Below the pieces are notes generated by a model. The model was not told the DNA's origin. It saw only the letters and a program-made list of their open reading frames with translations, and searched no databases. A DNA stretch of 64,000 bases, taken from the NCBI RefSeq assembly GCF_001651875.1, contig NZ_LNQB01000070.1, positions 82,254 to 146,253 on the forward strand, read 5' to 3'. The DNA is from Sinorhizobium saheli. GTDB taxonomy: Bacteria; Pseudomonadota; Alphaproteobacteria; Rhizobiales; Rhizobiaceae. This document shows positions 9,653 through 17,403 of this stretch, piece by piece. Every line of letters begins with the position of its first letter. Within the stretch, counting starts at the first letter, position 1. Both the position numbers and the translations under genes were made by a program.

Positions 9653-11107
9653 CTATCCGAGCAAGTCATCGACCCATGAGGGGTCGAGCGCCGACTGTAG
9701 CTCGGCGGCGATCTCGTCGAGCGCGGCATCGACCGACCGGCGGTAATTGCCTCCGCCGCCCTCTATGCCGAAGCTCTTGAGCAGCGCCGCGCGATAGGCG
9801 TCGCTCCCGAAGAGGCCGTGCAGATAGGTTCCCATGACCTTGCCGTCGGCGGACATCGCCCCGTCCGGGCGGCCGTCGATTTCCACCGGTGCGCGGGTGC
9901 AGTCGACGCCCGTCGTCTTGCCGAGATGTATCTCGTAGCCTTCAAGCGCAACCTGGTGCTCCACCGACCAGGCGCGACTGTTGCGCACCGTCTTTTCCGG
10001 CGCCATCTCGGTCTCGACCGAGAGCAGGCCAAGTCCGGCGATCTCGCGCTCGGTGCCTTCGATGCCGAGCGGGTCGGTGACGCGGGCGCCCAGCATCTGG
10101 TAGCCGCCGCAGATGCCGATGACCCGGCCGCCGCGACGCACGTGGCGCTCAAGGTCCCGGTCCCAGCCTTCGGCGCGGAAATCCTTGAGGTCGCCAATGG
10201 TCGATTTCGAGCCGGGAACGACGACGAGGCCGGCATCCTCGGGAAGCGGCGTGCCCGGCCGGACGAAGACGAGATCGACTTCCGGCTCCGCCGCCAGCGG
10301 ATCGAAATCATCGAAATTGGCGATCCGCGACAGGACCGGCACGGCGACTTTCAGCGCCTTGCCGCCGCCGCGCGCCAGCCTCTCGAGCACGACCGAATCC
10401 TCGGCCGGCAGCCGCGACGCGCTCTTCAGCCACGGAACGACGCCGAAGCAGGGCCAGTCGGTGAAGCGGCGGATCGCCGCAATGCCGTCATCGAAAAGCG
10501 TCACGTCGCCGCGAAACTTGTTGATGAGATAGCCGGTGACCATCCGCCGGTCCTCCTCTGGCAGGATCGCGTGCGTACCGACGAGCGATGCTATGACGCC
10601 GCCGCGGTCGATGTCTCCGACGAGCACCACGGGCACCCCGGCGCGGGTGGCAAATCCCATGTTGGCGATGTCGCCCGCGCGCAGGTTGATCTCCGCGGGC
10701 GAGCCCGCCCCTTCGACGACGACGAGGTCGGCGCCGTCAGAGACCTGCTCGAAACTCTCCATCACCGCACCAAGAAGCCGAGGTTTCAGCGCCTGGTACT
10801 CCCTGCCCTTCGCCTGTCCGGCGACCTTGCCCTGGAGAACGATCTGGCTGCCCACGTCGGATTGCGGCTTCAGGAGCACCGGGTTCATGTGCACCGAAGA
10901 CGGCACGCGCGCCGCGAGCGCCTGCAGCCATTGCGCCCGGCCGATCTCGCCGCCGTCGTCCGAGACCGCGGCGTTGTTCGACATGTTTTGCGGCTTGAAC
11001 GGCCTGACCTTCAGGCCACGGTTGGAGGCAAGCCGGCAGAGGCCGGCGACCAATACCGATTTTCCGACATCCGAGCCGGTACCCTGCAGCATGATCCTAC
11101 GTGTCAT
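9653..11107 (-). CDS. cobQ: Cobyric acid synthase CobQ
   Basis: 484 residues, the full family length. It performs the ATP/glutamine-dependent amidation of adenosylcobyrinic acid a,c-diamide at carboxylates b, d, e and g. The N-terminal dethiobiotin-synthetase-like P-loop is TGSDVGKS. The C-terminal class I glutamine amidotransferase domain has the nucleophile Cys in GICGGYQMLG and the catalytic His in YLHGLFG. It stands alone, about 4 kb from cobP-cobW-cobN, and no B12 box was seen directly upstream. Confidence 0.95.
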   Translation of the reverse strand: MTRRIMLQGTGSDVGKSVLVAGLCRLASNRGLKVRPFKPQNMSNNAAVSDDGGEIGRAQWLQALAARVPSSVHMNPVLLKPQSDVGSQIVLQGKVAGQAKGREYQALKPRLLGAVMESFEQVSDGADLVVVEGAGSPAEINLRAGDIANMGFATRAGVPVVLVGDIDRGGVIASLVGTHAILPEEDRRMVTGYLINKFRGDVTLFDDGIAAIRRFTDWPCFGVVPWLKSASRLPAEDSVVLERLARGGGKALKVAVPVLSRIANFDDFDPLAAEPEVDLVFVRPGTPLPEDAGLVVVPGSKSTIGDLKDFRAEGWDRDLERHVRRGGRVIGICGGYQMLGARVTDPLGIEGTEREIAGLGLLSVETEMAPEKTVRNSRAWSVEHQVALEGYEIHLGKTTGVDCTRAPVEIDGRPDGAMSADGKVMGTYLHGLFGSDAYRAALLKSFGIEGGGGNYRRSVDAALDEIAAELQSALDPSWVDDLLG

Positions 11108-11353
11108 GCCGTCTCCCGTAACACCGAAACCGTCTCGCGCAAAGCCCTGTCTCGGCGCGATTTTGCCGCAACTGCGCCGTCAGCGATCACGGTCTGTTTC
11201 ATCCCCTCACCAAGCTTGCGAAGAACCTCGACGGGACTAGCCGAATTGCGACATGCCATGGCGGGCATGGCATTCAAATCGCAACGGCACGCGCCTATAT
11301 CAGCGCTATCGCAAACACGCCCCGGAAAGACCGGGCCTCCCAAGGTACAAACC

Positions 11354-11497
11354 ATGCTGTTCGTCTTCAGCAAGCCCAACTTCGTTCAGATTGCCTGGAA
11401 TTCCAGAACGCCGAGGAACCAGTCCCGCGTCCGCAACGTCGTGATGGACGCGCCGGTCGGTCCCCTCGGCTTCATTCGTACGTCCAACGTCGGATAA
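11354..11497 (+). CDS. Small ORF (47 aa) followed by a terminator
   Basis: A 47-codon frame, MLFVFSKPNF ... FIRTSNVG, with AAGG about 9 nt upstream. A strong intrinsic terminator starts 22 nt after the stop. A short GC-rich hairpin (CCCGGAAAGACCGGG) lies just before it. The residue mix looks protein-like and the unit is self-contained, but the family is not recognised. It could instead be a leader peptide or a small RNA. Confidence 0.45.
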   Translation: MLFVFSKPNFVQIAWNSRTPRNQSRVRNVVMDAPVGPLGFIRTSNVG

Positions 11498-11519
11498 GCG
11501 AGACGCCTCCCCAACTTCG

Positions 11520-11548
11520 AGCCGCTCCATTCAGGGGCGGCTTTTTTT
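11520..11548 (+). terminator. Rho-independent terminator
   Basis: Hairpin AGCCGC ... GCGGCT followed by seven T residues, downstream of the small ORF at 11354-11497. Confidence 0.8.
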
Positions 11549-12014
11549 GTTCGCGTCGAGGAAAGCGAAAACCGCACCCGACCCTTGATGCGGGAGGGAT
11601 GCGGCCGCGAAAATCGGGTCCGGTACGCACTACCTGATCCGGACCTGCGGCAGTTTCCCGCCGCAGGCAAACCATTATCCCGACAACGTTACCGGATCGT
11701 TATTGAGCTCTTAACCAAAGATGAATTCCGGATTTTTTCAGCCGTTCCATCGCCGGCTCGAACGACCGGCAACGGAACCGGCCGCACGCCGGCGCGCCAC
11801 ATTCAAAAGGTTGATTTCCCTGTTGATTTCTCGTGAGGAATACTTAGGCTTGCCGCAACGGTGAAGAGCAGTCCGGCGGGAGAAATGGGCTTTGCGACCG
11901 GACGTTGAACGACAGGCCGAGCGCTCGCGGCAGGATGCTCCGGCGTTTCGCTTTCCGCAAATGACTCTGCGGCGCCGTCGACTTCGGCCGCAGATGACGC
12001 GGAGGTCTGACGAT
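11549..12014. other. Intergenic leader of the betaine ABC genes
   Basis: 466 nt with no convincing gene. Short frames here lack ribosome-binding sites or family features. The promoter of the binding-protein gene should lie here, but no specific element could be assigned. Confidence 0.5.
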
Positions 12015-13013
12015 ATGAGACGACTCCTTGCTTTCATCTTCCTTGCCGCGGGCGTCAGCGCCGTGGCGGCTTCCGCCGAGGCGCAGGAATGCGGCCAGGT
12101 CAGCATAGCGGAGATGAACTGGGCGTCGGCCGGCATCGCGGCTCACGTCGACAAGATCATCCTGGAAAATGGTTACGGCTGCACGGTGACGCTCGTCGCC
12201 GGAGATACGATGCCGACCTTCGCCTCGATGAACGAGAAGGCGGAACCCGACATGGCACCCGAGCTCTGGGTCAATTCGGTGCGCACGGCCCTGAATGCGG
12301 CGGTGAAGGATGGCCGCCTCATCGAGGCCGCCAGGATCCTGAGCGAAGGCGGCGTGGAGGGCTGGTGGATACCGAAGTTCATCGCCGACGCGCACCCGGA
12401 AATCAGGACGGTCCGGGATGCATTGTCGCGTCCGGACCTCTTCCCCGCGCCCGACAATCCGTCCAGGGGAGCAATCCACAATTGCCCGGCCGGCTGGAAC
12501 TGCCAGATCTCGACCGCCAATCTCTTCCGGGCGCTCGAAGCGCAAAAGGCGGGCTTCGAACTGGTCGACACCGGGGCCGCCGCCGGGCTCGACGGCTCCA
12601 TCGCCGAGGCCTTCGAGAACAAGACGGGCTGGCTCGGTTACTATTGGGCGCCAACGGCCATCCTCGGCAAATACGAGATGACCCTCTTGTCCTTCGGCGT
12701 CGATCACGACAGGGCGGAATGGGACTCCTGCTCCGCCGTTCCCGACTGCCCTGCCCCGAAGGTGAACTCCTACCCGGTTTCGGACGTCTACACCGTTGTG
12801 ACCAGATCCTTCGCGCAGAAGGCCGCGGTCGCGATGGACTACGTCAATGCACGCAGCTGGGACAATGCGACGATCAACAAGGTCTTGGCCTGGATGGACC
12901 AGAACCAGGGAACGAGCGAGGACGCCGCGCGATATTTCCTCAGCAATTTCCAGAGCACATGGGTTCCGTGGGTCAGTCCGGCCGTCGCGGAAAAGGTCAA
13001 GGCGGCCATCTGA
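12015..13013 (+). CDS. Glycine betaine/proline-type ABC transporter substrate-binding protein
   Basis: 332 residues of the ProX/OpuAC type. A signal peptide (MRRLLAFIFLAAGVSAVAASAEAQE) precedes an OpuAC domain with aromatic-rich motifs (MNWASA, GVEGWWIPKF, GWLGYYWAP, WVPWVSP) typical of quaternary-ammonium cages. ATG 12015 has GGAGG 9 nt upstream. Family knowledge says it captures a betaine or choline-like compatible solute in the periplasm. The exact ligand cannot be read from sequence. An ATPase follows at 13221, but no permease gene is found between them. Confidence 0.85.
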   Translation: MRRLLAFIFLAAGVSAVAASAEAQECGQVSIAEMNWASAGIAAHVDKIILENGYGCTVTLVAGDTMPTFASMNEKAEPDMAPELWVNSVRTALNAAVKDGRLIEAARILSEGGVEGWWIPKFIADAHPEIRTVRDALSRPDLFPAPDNPSRGAIHNCPAGWNCQISTANLFRALEAQKAGFELVDTGAAAGLDGSIAEAFENKTGWLGYYWAPTAILGKYEMTLLSFGVDHDRAEWDSCSAVPDCPAPKVNSYPVSDVYTVVTRSFAQKAAVAMDYVNARSWDNATINKVLAWMDQNQGTSEDAARYFLSNFQSTWVPWVSPAVAEKVKAAI

Positions 13014-13128
13014 CCGCGTTCGAGGCAATACTTGCTCATCGCGACGCACTATGGTCGCAGGCGTCGCAAACAGTAAAGCGGAGGGCACGTTCCGCTGTCA
13101 CATTCCTGATGCGGGGAGCGAAGAGCCC

Positions 13129-13224
13129 ATGAAGAAATGGCGCAAGGGGGCGATGAAGAGCCTTCCGAAGACGCAAGCGGCCGCAACAGGGCTCCCAGCC
13201 GAGAAGGGGAAAGGTTGTTCATGA
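13129..13224 (+). pseudogene. 31-codon ORF, possible remnant of the missing permease
   Basis: A short frame, MKKWRKGAMKSLPK ..., preceded by GGGGAG. Its TGA overlaps the ATG of the downstream ATPase (ATGA), the coupling expected if a permease gene once ended here. The basic tail would suit a cytoplasmic permease C terminus, but homology is not demonstrable by eye. Confidence 0.3.
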
Positions 13225-14267
13225 CTAGCCACGCAATCGAGGTGAAGAACCTCTACAAGATCTTCGGCCCCCGCGGCGAGGACTATGTCGATGTCGTCCG
13301 CAACGGCATGGGCAAGGCCGAGCTCAATGAAAAGCATGGGCACGTGCTGGGGCTGCAGGACATCAACATCTCCATGCCCGGCGGCTGCATAACGGTCGTG
13401 ATGGGCCTTTCCGGCTCGGGCAAATCGACGCTGATCCGGCACATCAACCGGCTGATCGACCCGACGGCCGGCGAAGTGCTCTATGACGGCGTCGATGTCT
13501 GCAAGATGAACGAGAACGATCTTCGCAATTTCCGCCGCCACAAGACGGCAATGGTATTCCAGAAGTTTGCGCTGCTGCCGCATCGCACCGTACTCGAGAA
13601 CACCATTTACGGCCTGGAGATCCAGGGCGTCGAGCGTCGCGAAAGCGAGAAGCGGGCGCTCGGCTGGATCGAGCGGGTAGGACTGAAGGGCTTCGAGAGG
13701 CACTATCCGAACCAGCTTTCGGGCGGCATGCAGCAGCGCGTGGGTCTTGCCCGGGCGCTCACCAACAATGCCGAGATCCTGCTGATGGACGAAGCCTACT
13801 CGGCACTCGACCCGCTGATCCGCGTCGACATGCAGACGGTCCTGCTCGAATTGCAGAGCGAATTGAAGAAGACCGTCGTCTTCATCACCCACGATCTGGA
13901 CGAGGCCTTGAGGCTCGGCGACAAGATCGCCATCCTGCGCGACGGCCGCGTCGTGCAGCAGGGAACCGGCCAGGAGATCGTGCTTTCGCCGGCGGACGAC
14001 TACATCACCGCCTTCGTGAAGGAGGTGAACCGTGGTCGAGTCGTGCATGTCGAGACAATCATGCGACCGCTGTCCGGCAGCCCGGAGGGTCTTCCGATCG
14101 CGGCGGATACGGTCCTCGAGGCCGCCGCTCGCACCATGACGAGCGCGCATCTCAACACGGCCCACGTCGTCGACGCCAATGGCCGCCCGATCGGCTCGGT
14201 CGACCTGCAAACGATCATTGGCGCCATGGTGATGCCGGCAAGCCACCACGAGAGCAAGGCAGCTTGA
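13221..14267 (+). CDS. Glycine betaine-type ABC transporter ATPase (ProV/OpuAA-like)
   Basis: 348 residues. Walker A GLSGSGKST, signature LSGGMQQR, Walker B ILLMDEAYSALDP, H-loop FITHD, and a C-terminal extension resembling a CBS segment, as in ProV/OpuAA. ATG 13221 (MTSHAIEVKNLYKIFGP) follows a GGGGAAAGG Shine-Dalgarno. It energises import with the binding protein at 12015. A permease is not encoded alongside, so it must be supplied elsewhere or the system may be defective. Confidence 0.9.
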   Translation: MTSHAIEVKNLYKIFGPRGEDYVDVVRNGMGKAELNEKHGHVLGLQDINISMPGGCITVVMGLSGSGKSTLIRHINRLIDPTAGEVLYDGVDVCKMNENDLRNFRRHKTAMVFQKFALLPHRTVLENTIYGLEIQGVERRESEKRALGWIERVGLKGFERHYPNQLSGGMQQRVGLARALTNNAEILLMDEAYSALDPLIRVDMQTVLLELQSELKKTVVFITHDLDEALRLGDKIAILRDGRVVQQGTGQEIVLSPADDYITAFVKEVNRGRVVHVETIMRPLSGSPEGLPIAADTVLEAAARTMTSAHLNTAHVVDANGRPIGSVDLQTIIGAMVMPASHHESKAA

Positions 14268-14278
14268 TGCCTTCGGCT

Positions 14279-14305
14279 GAAGGGGCGCTCTTGTAGCGCC
14301 CCTTC
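14279..14305 (+). terminator. Rho-independent terminator after the ABC ATPase
   Basis: Perfect 11-bp stem GAAGGGGCGCT / AGCGCCCCTTC with a CTTGT loop, followed by ATCTTT. It sits between the ATPase and the convergent tautomerase gene and could serve both. Confidence 0.75.
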
Positions 14306-14320
14306 ATCTTTACGCGTTCT

Positions 14321-14731
14321 TTATGCGGCCGCCTGCAATTTACCGCTGATGAACCGGAACTCCTGGGTCTCGCCACCATAACCGTAAGCGGCGGCCGACA
14401 CCTCGTGCACGAGCACGTAGCTTTCCGTGTGGACCTTTCCCAAGAGCCCTTCGAACCCGGCAAAGATCGCCCCTATATAGCTGGCAAGCTCCTGCTTCGT
14501 GTTGGTGCCGTCGACAACCTTGATGTCGAGCCAGAAGCTGTTCGTCTGCTGTGACGCGATCGACTTTCCGCCAGCGAACCAGTGCTGCGGGTCGATATAA
14601 CTGATTGCAACGGCCGTCACGGTCGGGTCCTTGCGCAGGTGCACGCGCGTCAATTCGGTGACAGAAGCCGCAATTCTCGCGGACAGATCGGGATCCGCCC
14701 AGCCGGCGATGGCGATATTGATGATTGGCAT
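14321..14731 (-). CDS. 4-oxalocrotonate tautomerase-like protein
   Basis: 136 residues beginning MPIINIAIAGW. Pro2 would become the catalytic N-terminal proline after Met removal. The protein is about twice a classic 4-OT subunit, like fused or longer tautomerase-superfamily members. AAGGAGC lies close to ATG 14731. It is divergent from the LysR gene at 14835 across 103 nt, so it is the likely target of that regulator. Substrate unknown. Confidence 0.75.
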   Translation of the reverse strand: MPIINIAIAGWADPDLSARIAASVTELTRVHLRKDPTVTAVAISYIDPQHWFAGGKSIASQQTNSFWLDIKVVDGTNTKQELASYIGAIFAGFEGLLGKVHTESYVLVHEVSAAAYGYGGETQEFRFISGKLQAAA

Positions 14732-14834
14732 GGAAGCTCCTTCTTGGTGGTTAGAAATTGAAGGTGAGCTTGCCATGCTCGTTGCATCAGAAAAATCGAA
14801 TTGTTTGGCATAAATAATTCTGTATCGTTGAACT

Positions 14835-15698
14835 ATGACGACACTTGATCCTGACCTGCTGCGAACGTTCCTCGCCTTTGCCGAAGGCGGCTCGCTCGCC
14901 CGCGCTGCCGCGGCGGTCAACCGCTCTCCATCGGCCGTGACGGCGCAGATGCAGCGGCTCGAGGCGCTCGTCGGAGAATCCCTTCTCGCGCCGATGGGGC
15001 GCGGACGAGCACTGACACCGGTGGGCGAGGAGTTCGTGGAGCATGCTCGCCGTATCCTCGATGCTCATCGCGACGCATGGCTCAGCCTCAAGGGCGCTCG
15101 GGCCGATGGTCGTGTCGCGCTTGGCAGCACCCAGGACTTTGCCGACACGACGCTTCCTGCCCTGCTCCGCCGCTTCGCGCGCTCGCATCCGCGCGTTCGC
15201 CTCGATCTGCGGATCGGCAGGACGAAGGAATTGATGACGGCCTACGAACAGGGCCAGATCGACATTCTGCTGACAATGCGACAGGGGCCCGCGGCCGACG
15301 AAGTGCTCGTCCTTCGAGAGCCGATGATCTGGCTGTGTTCCGCGGACGGCCTCGCGTCGGCCGAGCCCGAACTCCCGCTGGCCGTGCTCGATCCGCCCTG
15401 CGGCTTTCGCGCCGCCGCCATTGCCGCGCTCGAAGCCGCCCGCCGGCCGTTCCGGATTGCCGCCACGAGCCCGAGCCTTTCGGGCCTGCGTGCCGCCGTC
15501 TTGAGCGGCATCGCCGTGACTGCCCGTACGGACCGTTTCCTCGGTGCCGGCATGGTGGTTGCGCCCCGGCATCTTGAGCTCCCGGCGCTGCCGGCCGCGG
15601 AATTCAGCCTGCGCCTGCGCCCCCAGGCCGAAGGCGCGCCCGCCGATCTCGCGGCCTTGCTGTCGGATGAACTGCCGCGATCAGGCCCCATCTATTGA
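14835..15698 (+). CDS. LysR-family transcriptional regulator
   Basis: 287 residues. N-terminal winged HTH (LLRTFLAFAEGGSLARAAAAVNRSPSAVTAQ) and a C-terminal effector-binding domain. Transcribed divergently from the tautomerase gene, with a T/A-rich intergenic segment containing CAGAA ... TTCTG half-sites around 14790-14823, the usual LysR arrangement. Effector unknown. Confidence 0.9.
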   Translation: MTTLDPDLLRTFLAFAEGGSLARAAAAVNRSPSAVTAQMQRLEALVGESLLAPMGRGRALTPVGEEFVEHARRILDAHRDAWLSLKGARADGRVALGSTQDFADTTLPALLRRFARSHPRVRLDLRIGRTKELMTAYEQGQIDILLTMRQGPAADEVLVLREPMIWLCSADGLASAEPELPLAVLDPPCGFRAAAIAALEAARRPFRIAATSPSLSGLRAAVLSGIAVTARTDRFLGAGMVVAPRHLELPALPAAEFSLRLRPQAEGAPADLAALLSDELPRSGPIY

Positions 15699-15770
15699 GC
15701 CCGGGCACCCGGCGATCCTCCGAAACGTGGTTCATCGAACCATATTTAAGTTGCCTAGCTGATTGCCAAG

Positions 15771-15790
15771 ACATAAAGATATCTTTATAT
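15771..15790. promoter_or_regulatory. Palindromic operator upstream of bmt
   Basis: ATAAAGATATCTTTAT is a perfect 16-bp palindrome at 15773-15788, extended to 20 bp with one mismatch, 34 nt before the bmt start. Position and symmetry suit a dimeric repressor. It resembles motifs proposed for SahR-type control of methionine-cycle genes; that assignment is from memory and only inferred. Confidence 0.55.
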
Positions 15791-15823
15791 GTTGTTGCAA
15801 TTTCATTCAGCCGGGAAAAGCCG

Positions 15824-16843
15824 ATGTCCGCCGTCTCCAATGCCCTCTCCGATCTCCTTGCCCAAAAGGGCGTCCTGCTTGCCGACGGCGCCACCGGCAC
15901 CTCGCTTTTCGCCATGGGGCTCGAAGCGGGTGAGGCGCCGGAGCTCTGGAACGAAACGAAGCCGGAGAACATCACCAAGCTGCATCAGGATTTCGTCGAT
16001 GCCGGCGCCGATATCATTCTCACCAACTCCTTCGGCGGCACGCGCCACCGGCTGAAGCTGCACCAGGCCGAGGATCGTGTGCACGCACTGAACAAGCGCG
16101 CCGCCGAGATCGCCCGGGCCGTCGCCGACAAAGCGCCGCGCAAGGTCATTACCGCCGGCTCCGTCGGCCCGACCGGGGAGCTGCTGGTGCCGCTCGGCGC
16201 GCTTTCCTATGAGGATGCGGTATCGGCTTTCGCCGAGCAGATCGAGGGCCTGAAGGCCGGCGGCGCGGAGATCGCCTGGATCGAGACGATGTCCTCGCCT
16301 GAGGAGATCCGCGCGGCCGCGGAAGCCGCAACGAAGGTCGGCCTTCCCTTCGTCTATACCGGCTCGTTCGATACCGCCGGCAAGACGATGATGGGTCTCC
16401 ACCCGAAGGACATCCACGGCGTCGCTGCCGACATCGGCGAAGGGCCGGTCGCGGTCGGGGCCAATTGCGGCGTCGGAGCCTCGGACATCCTCTCCTCGCT
16501 CCTCGACATGACGGCGGCCAAGCCGGACGCGGCCATCGTCGTCAAGGGCAATTGCGGCATTCCCGAATTCCGCGGCTCGGAGATTCATTATTCCGGCACG
16601 CCGCCGCTGATGGCGGAATATGCGCGCTTGGCCGTCGATGCCGGCGCCAAGATCATCGGCGGCTGCTGCGGCACCTCCTGCAACCACCTCGCGGCGATGC
16701 GGCTTGCACTCGACAACCACAGCAAGCGCGAGCGTCCGACGCTTGACGTGATCGTCGAGAAGATCGGCCCCTTGCGCAACAAGACGGCCAACGAGGCGGC
16801 CGCCGCGCCGGCGCGCGAGCGTGGCGGCCGCCGCCGCGCCTGA
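15824..16843 (+). CDS. bmt: Betaine-homocysteine S-methyltransferase
   Basis: 339 residues of the homocysteine-binding methyltransferase fold. It transfers a methyl group from glycine betaine to homocysteine, yielding methionine and dimethylglycine. Zinc ligands are readable: Cys215 in GANCG and Cys281/Cys282 in GGCCGT. The N-terminal DGATGTSLF block fits the rhizobial Bmt type. ATG 15824 follows GGGAAAAG. The C terminus ends in an Arg-rich tail (RERGGRRRA) also seen in other methyl-transfer proteins of the window. Confidence 0.85.
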   Translation: MSAVSNALSDLLAQKGVLLADGATGTSLFAMGLEAGEAPELWNETKPENITKLHQDFVDAGADIILTNSFGGTRHRLKLHQAEDRVHALNKRAAEIARAVADKAPRKVITAGSVGPTGELLVPLGALSYEDAVSAFAEQIEGLKAGGAEIAWIETMSSPEEIRAAAEAATKVGLPFVYTGSFDTAGKTMMGLHPKDIHGVAADIGEGPVAVGANCGVGASDILSSLLDMTAAKPDAAIVVKGNCGIPEFRGSEIHYSGTPPLMAEYARLAVDAGAKIIGGCCGTSCNHLAAMRLALDNHSKRERPTLDVIVEKIGPLRNKTANEAAAAPARERGGRRRA

Positions 16844-16868
16844 CGGAAGAGCCGACAAACACAAAAGA

Positions 16869-16903
16869 GGGCTCCGCGACCCGAAAGGTCCGGAGCCTTT
16901 TTC
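16869..16903 (+). terminator. Rho-independent terminator after bmt
   Basis: Stem GGCTCCG / CGGAGCC followed by TTTTTC, 26 nt after the bmt stop. Confidence 0.85.
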
Positions 16904-17019
16904 TTTCGACGCCGGGTCTTCGCGGGAGTGATGCCGCACACGGCGCGGAGACACTCTGTTGCGGATCGGCGGCGGCTCGCCTATCCCCGAGGATGTTCGA
17001 TTCCTAGGGAGATGATTCC

Positions 17020-17364
17020 ATGAGCGGGCCAGCCGCCTTTCCGGACAGGGACACCACTGCCGCCAAGCTCGCGAGCTTCGATGATGCGAACCAGGCTTTC
17101 GTCAAGCTGTTGATGGAAAACCCGGAGCAGGACGAGAACCTGATGGAGGGCCTTTGCCGCCATCTCGACCTCGCCGCTGAAGCGCGCTTCCTGAATTCGC
17201 TGAAGCTCGAAAAACTCGGAGAATGGCTGGGCAACGAGGCGCCGCCCCGGCTGCAGATGCGGCTCATGGAAACCGCCCGCTCAAGCCAGCACCCGGCCTA
17301 CCAGGCCTTCCGAGCCGGCCTGGCGAGATCCGGCGGACTGCAGCGGGCATTTGCGAATGCCTGA
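17020..17364 (+). CDS. Conserved-looking small hypothetical protein
   Basis: 114 residues, soluble and predicted mostly helical, with no signal peptide. AGGGAGA precedes ATG 17020. No family recognised. It sits between the bmt terminator and the convergent VWA gene, so it appears to be monocistronic. Confidence 0.6.
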   Translation: MSGPAAFPDRDTTAAKLASFDDANQAFVKLLMENPEQDENLMEGLCRHLDLAAEARFLNSLKLEKLGEWLGNEAPPRLQMRLMETARSSQHPAYQAFRAGLARSGGLQRAFANA

Positions 17365-17403
17365 CGCAAGCGCCGGATGAGCCGTTGCCGCGTGCGCCGG
17401 GGC

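Noticed and set aside
7590..9746. 718-codon plus-strand frame opposite the adenylate cyclase
   Set aside because: Shadow of the CHASE2 cyclase; no domain signature and Arg/Gly-rich composition.
11585..11836. 83-codon plus-strand frame upstream of the binding-protein gene
   Set aside because: No ribosome-binding site, no family feature, and it ends in A/T-rich promoter-like DNA.
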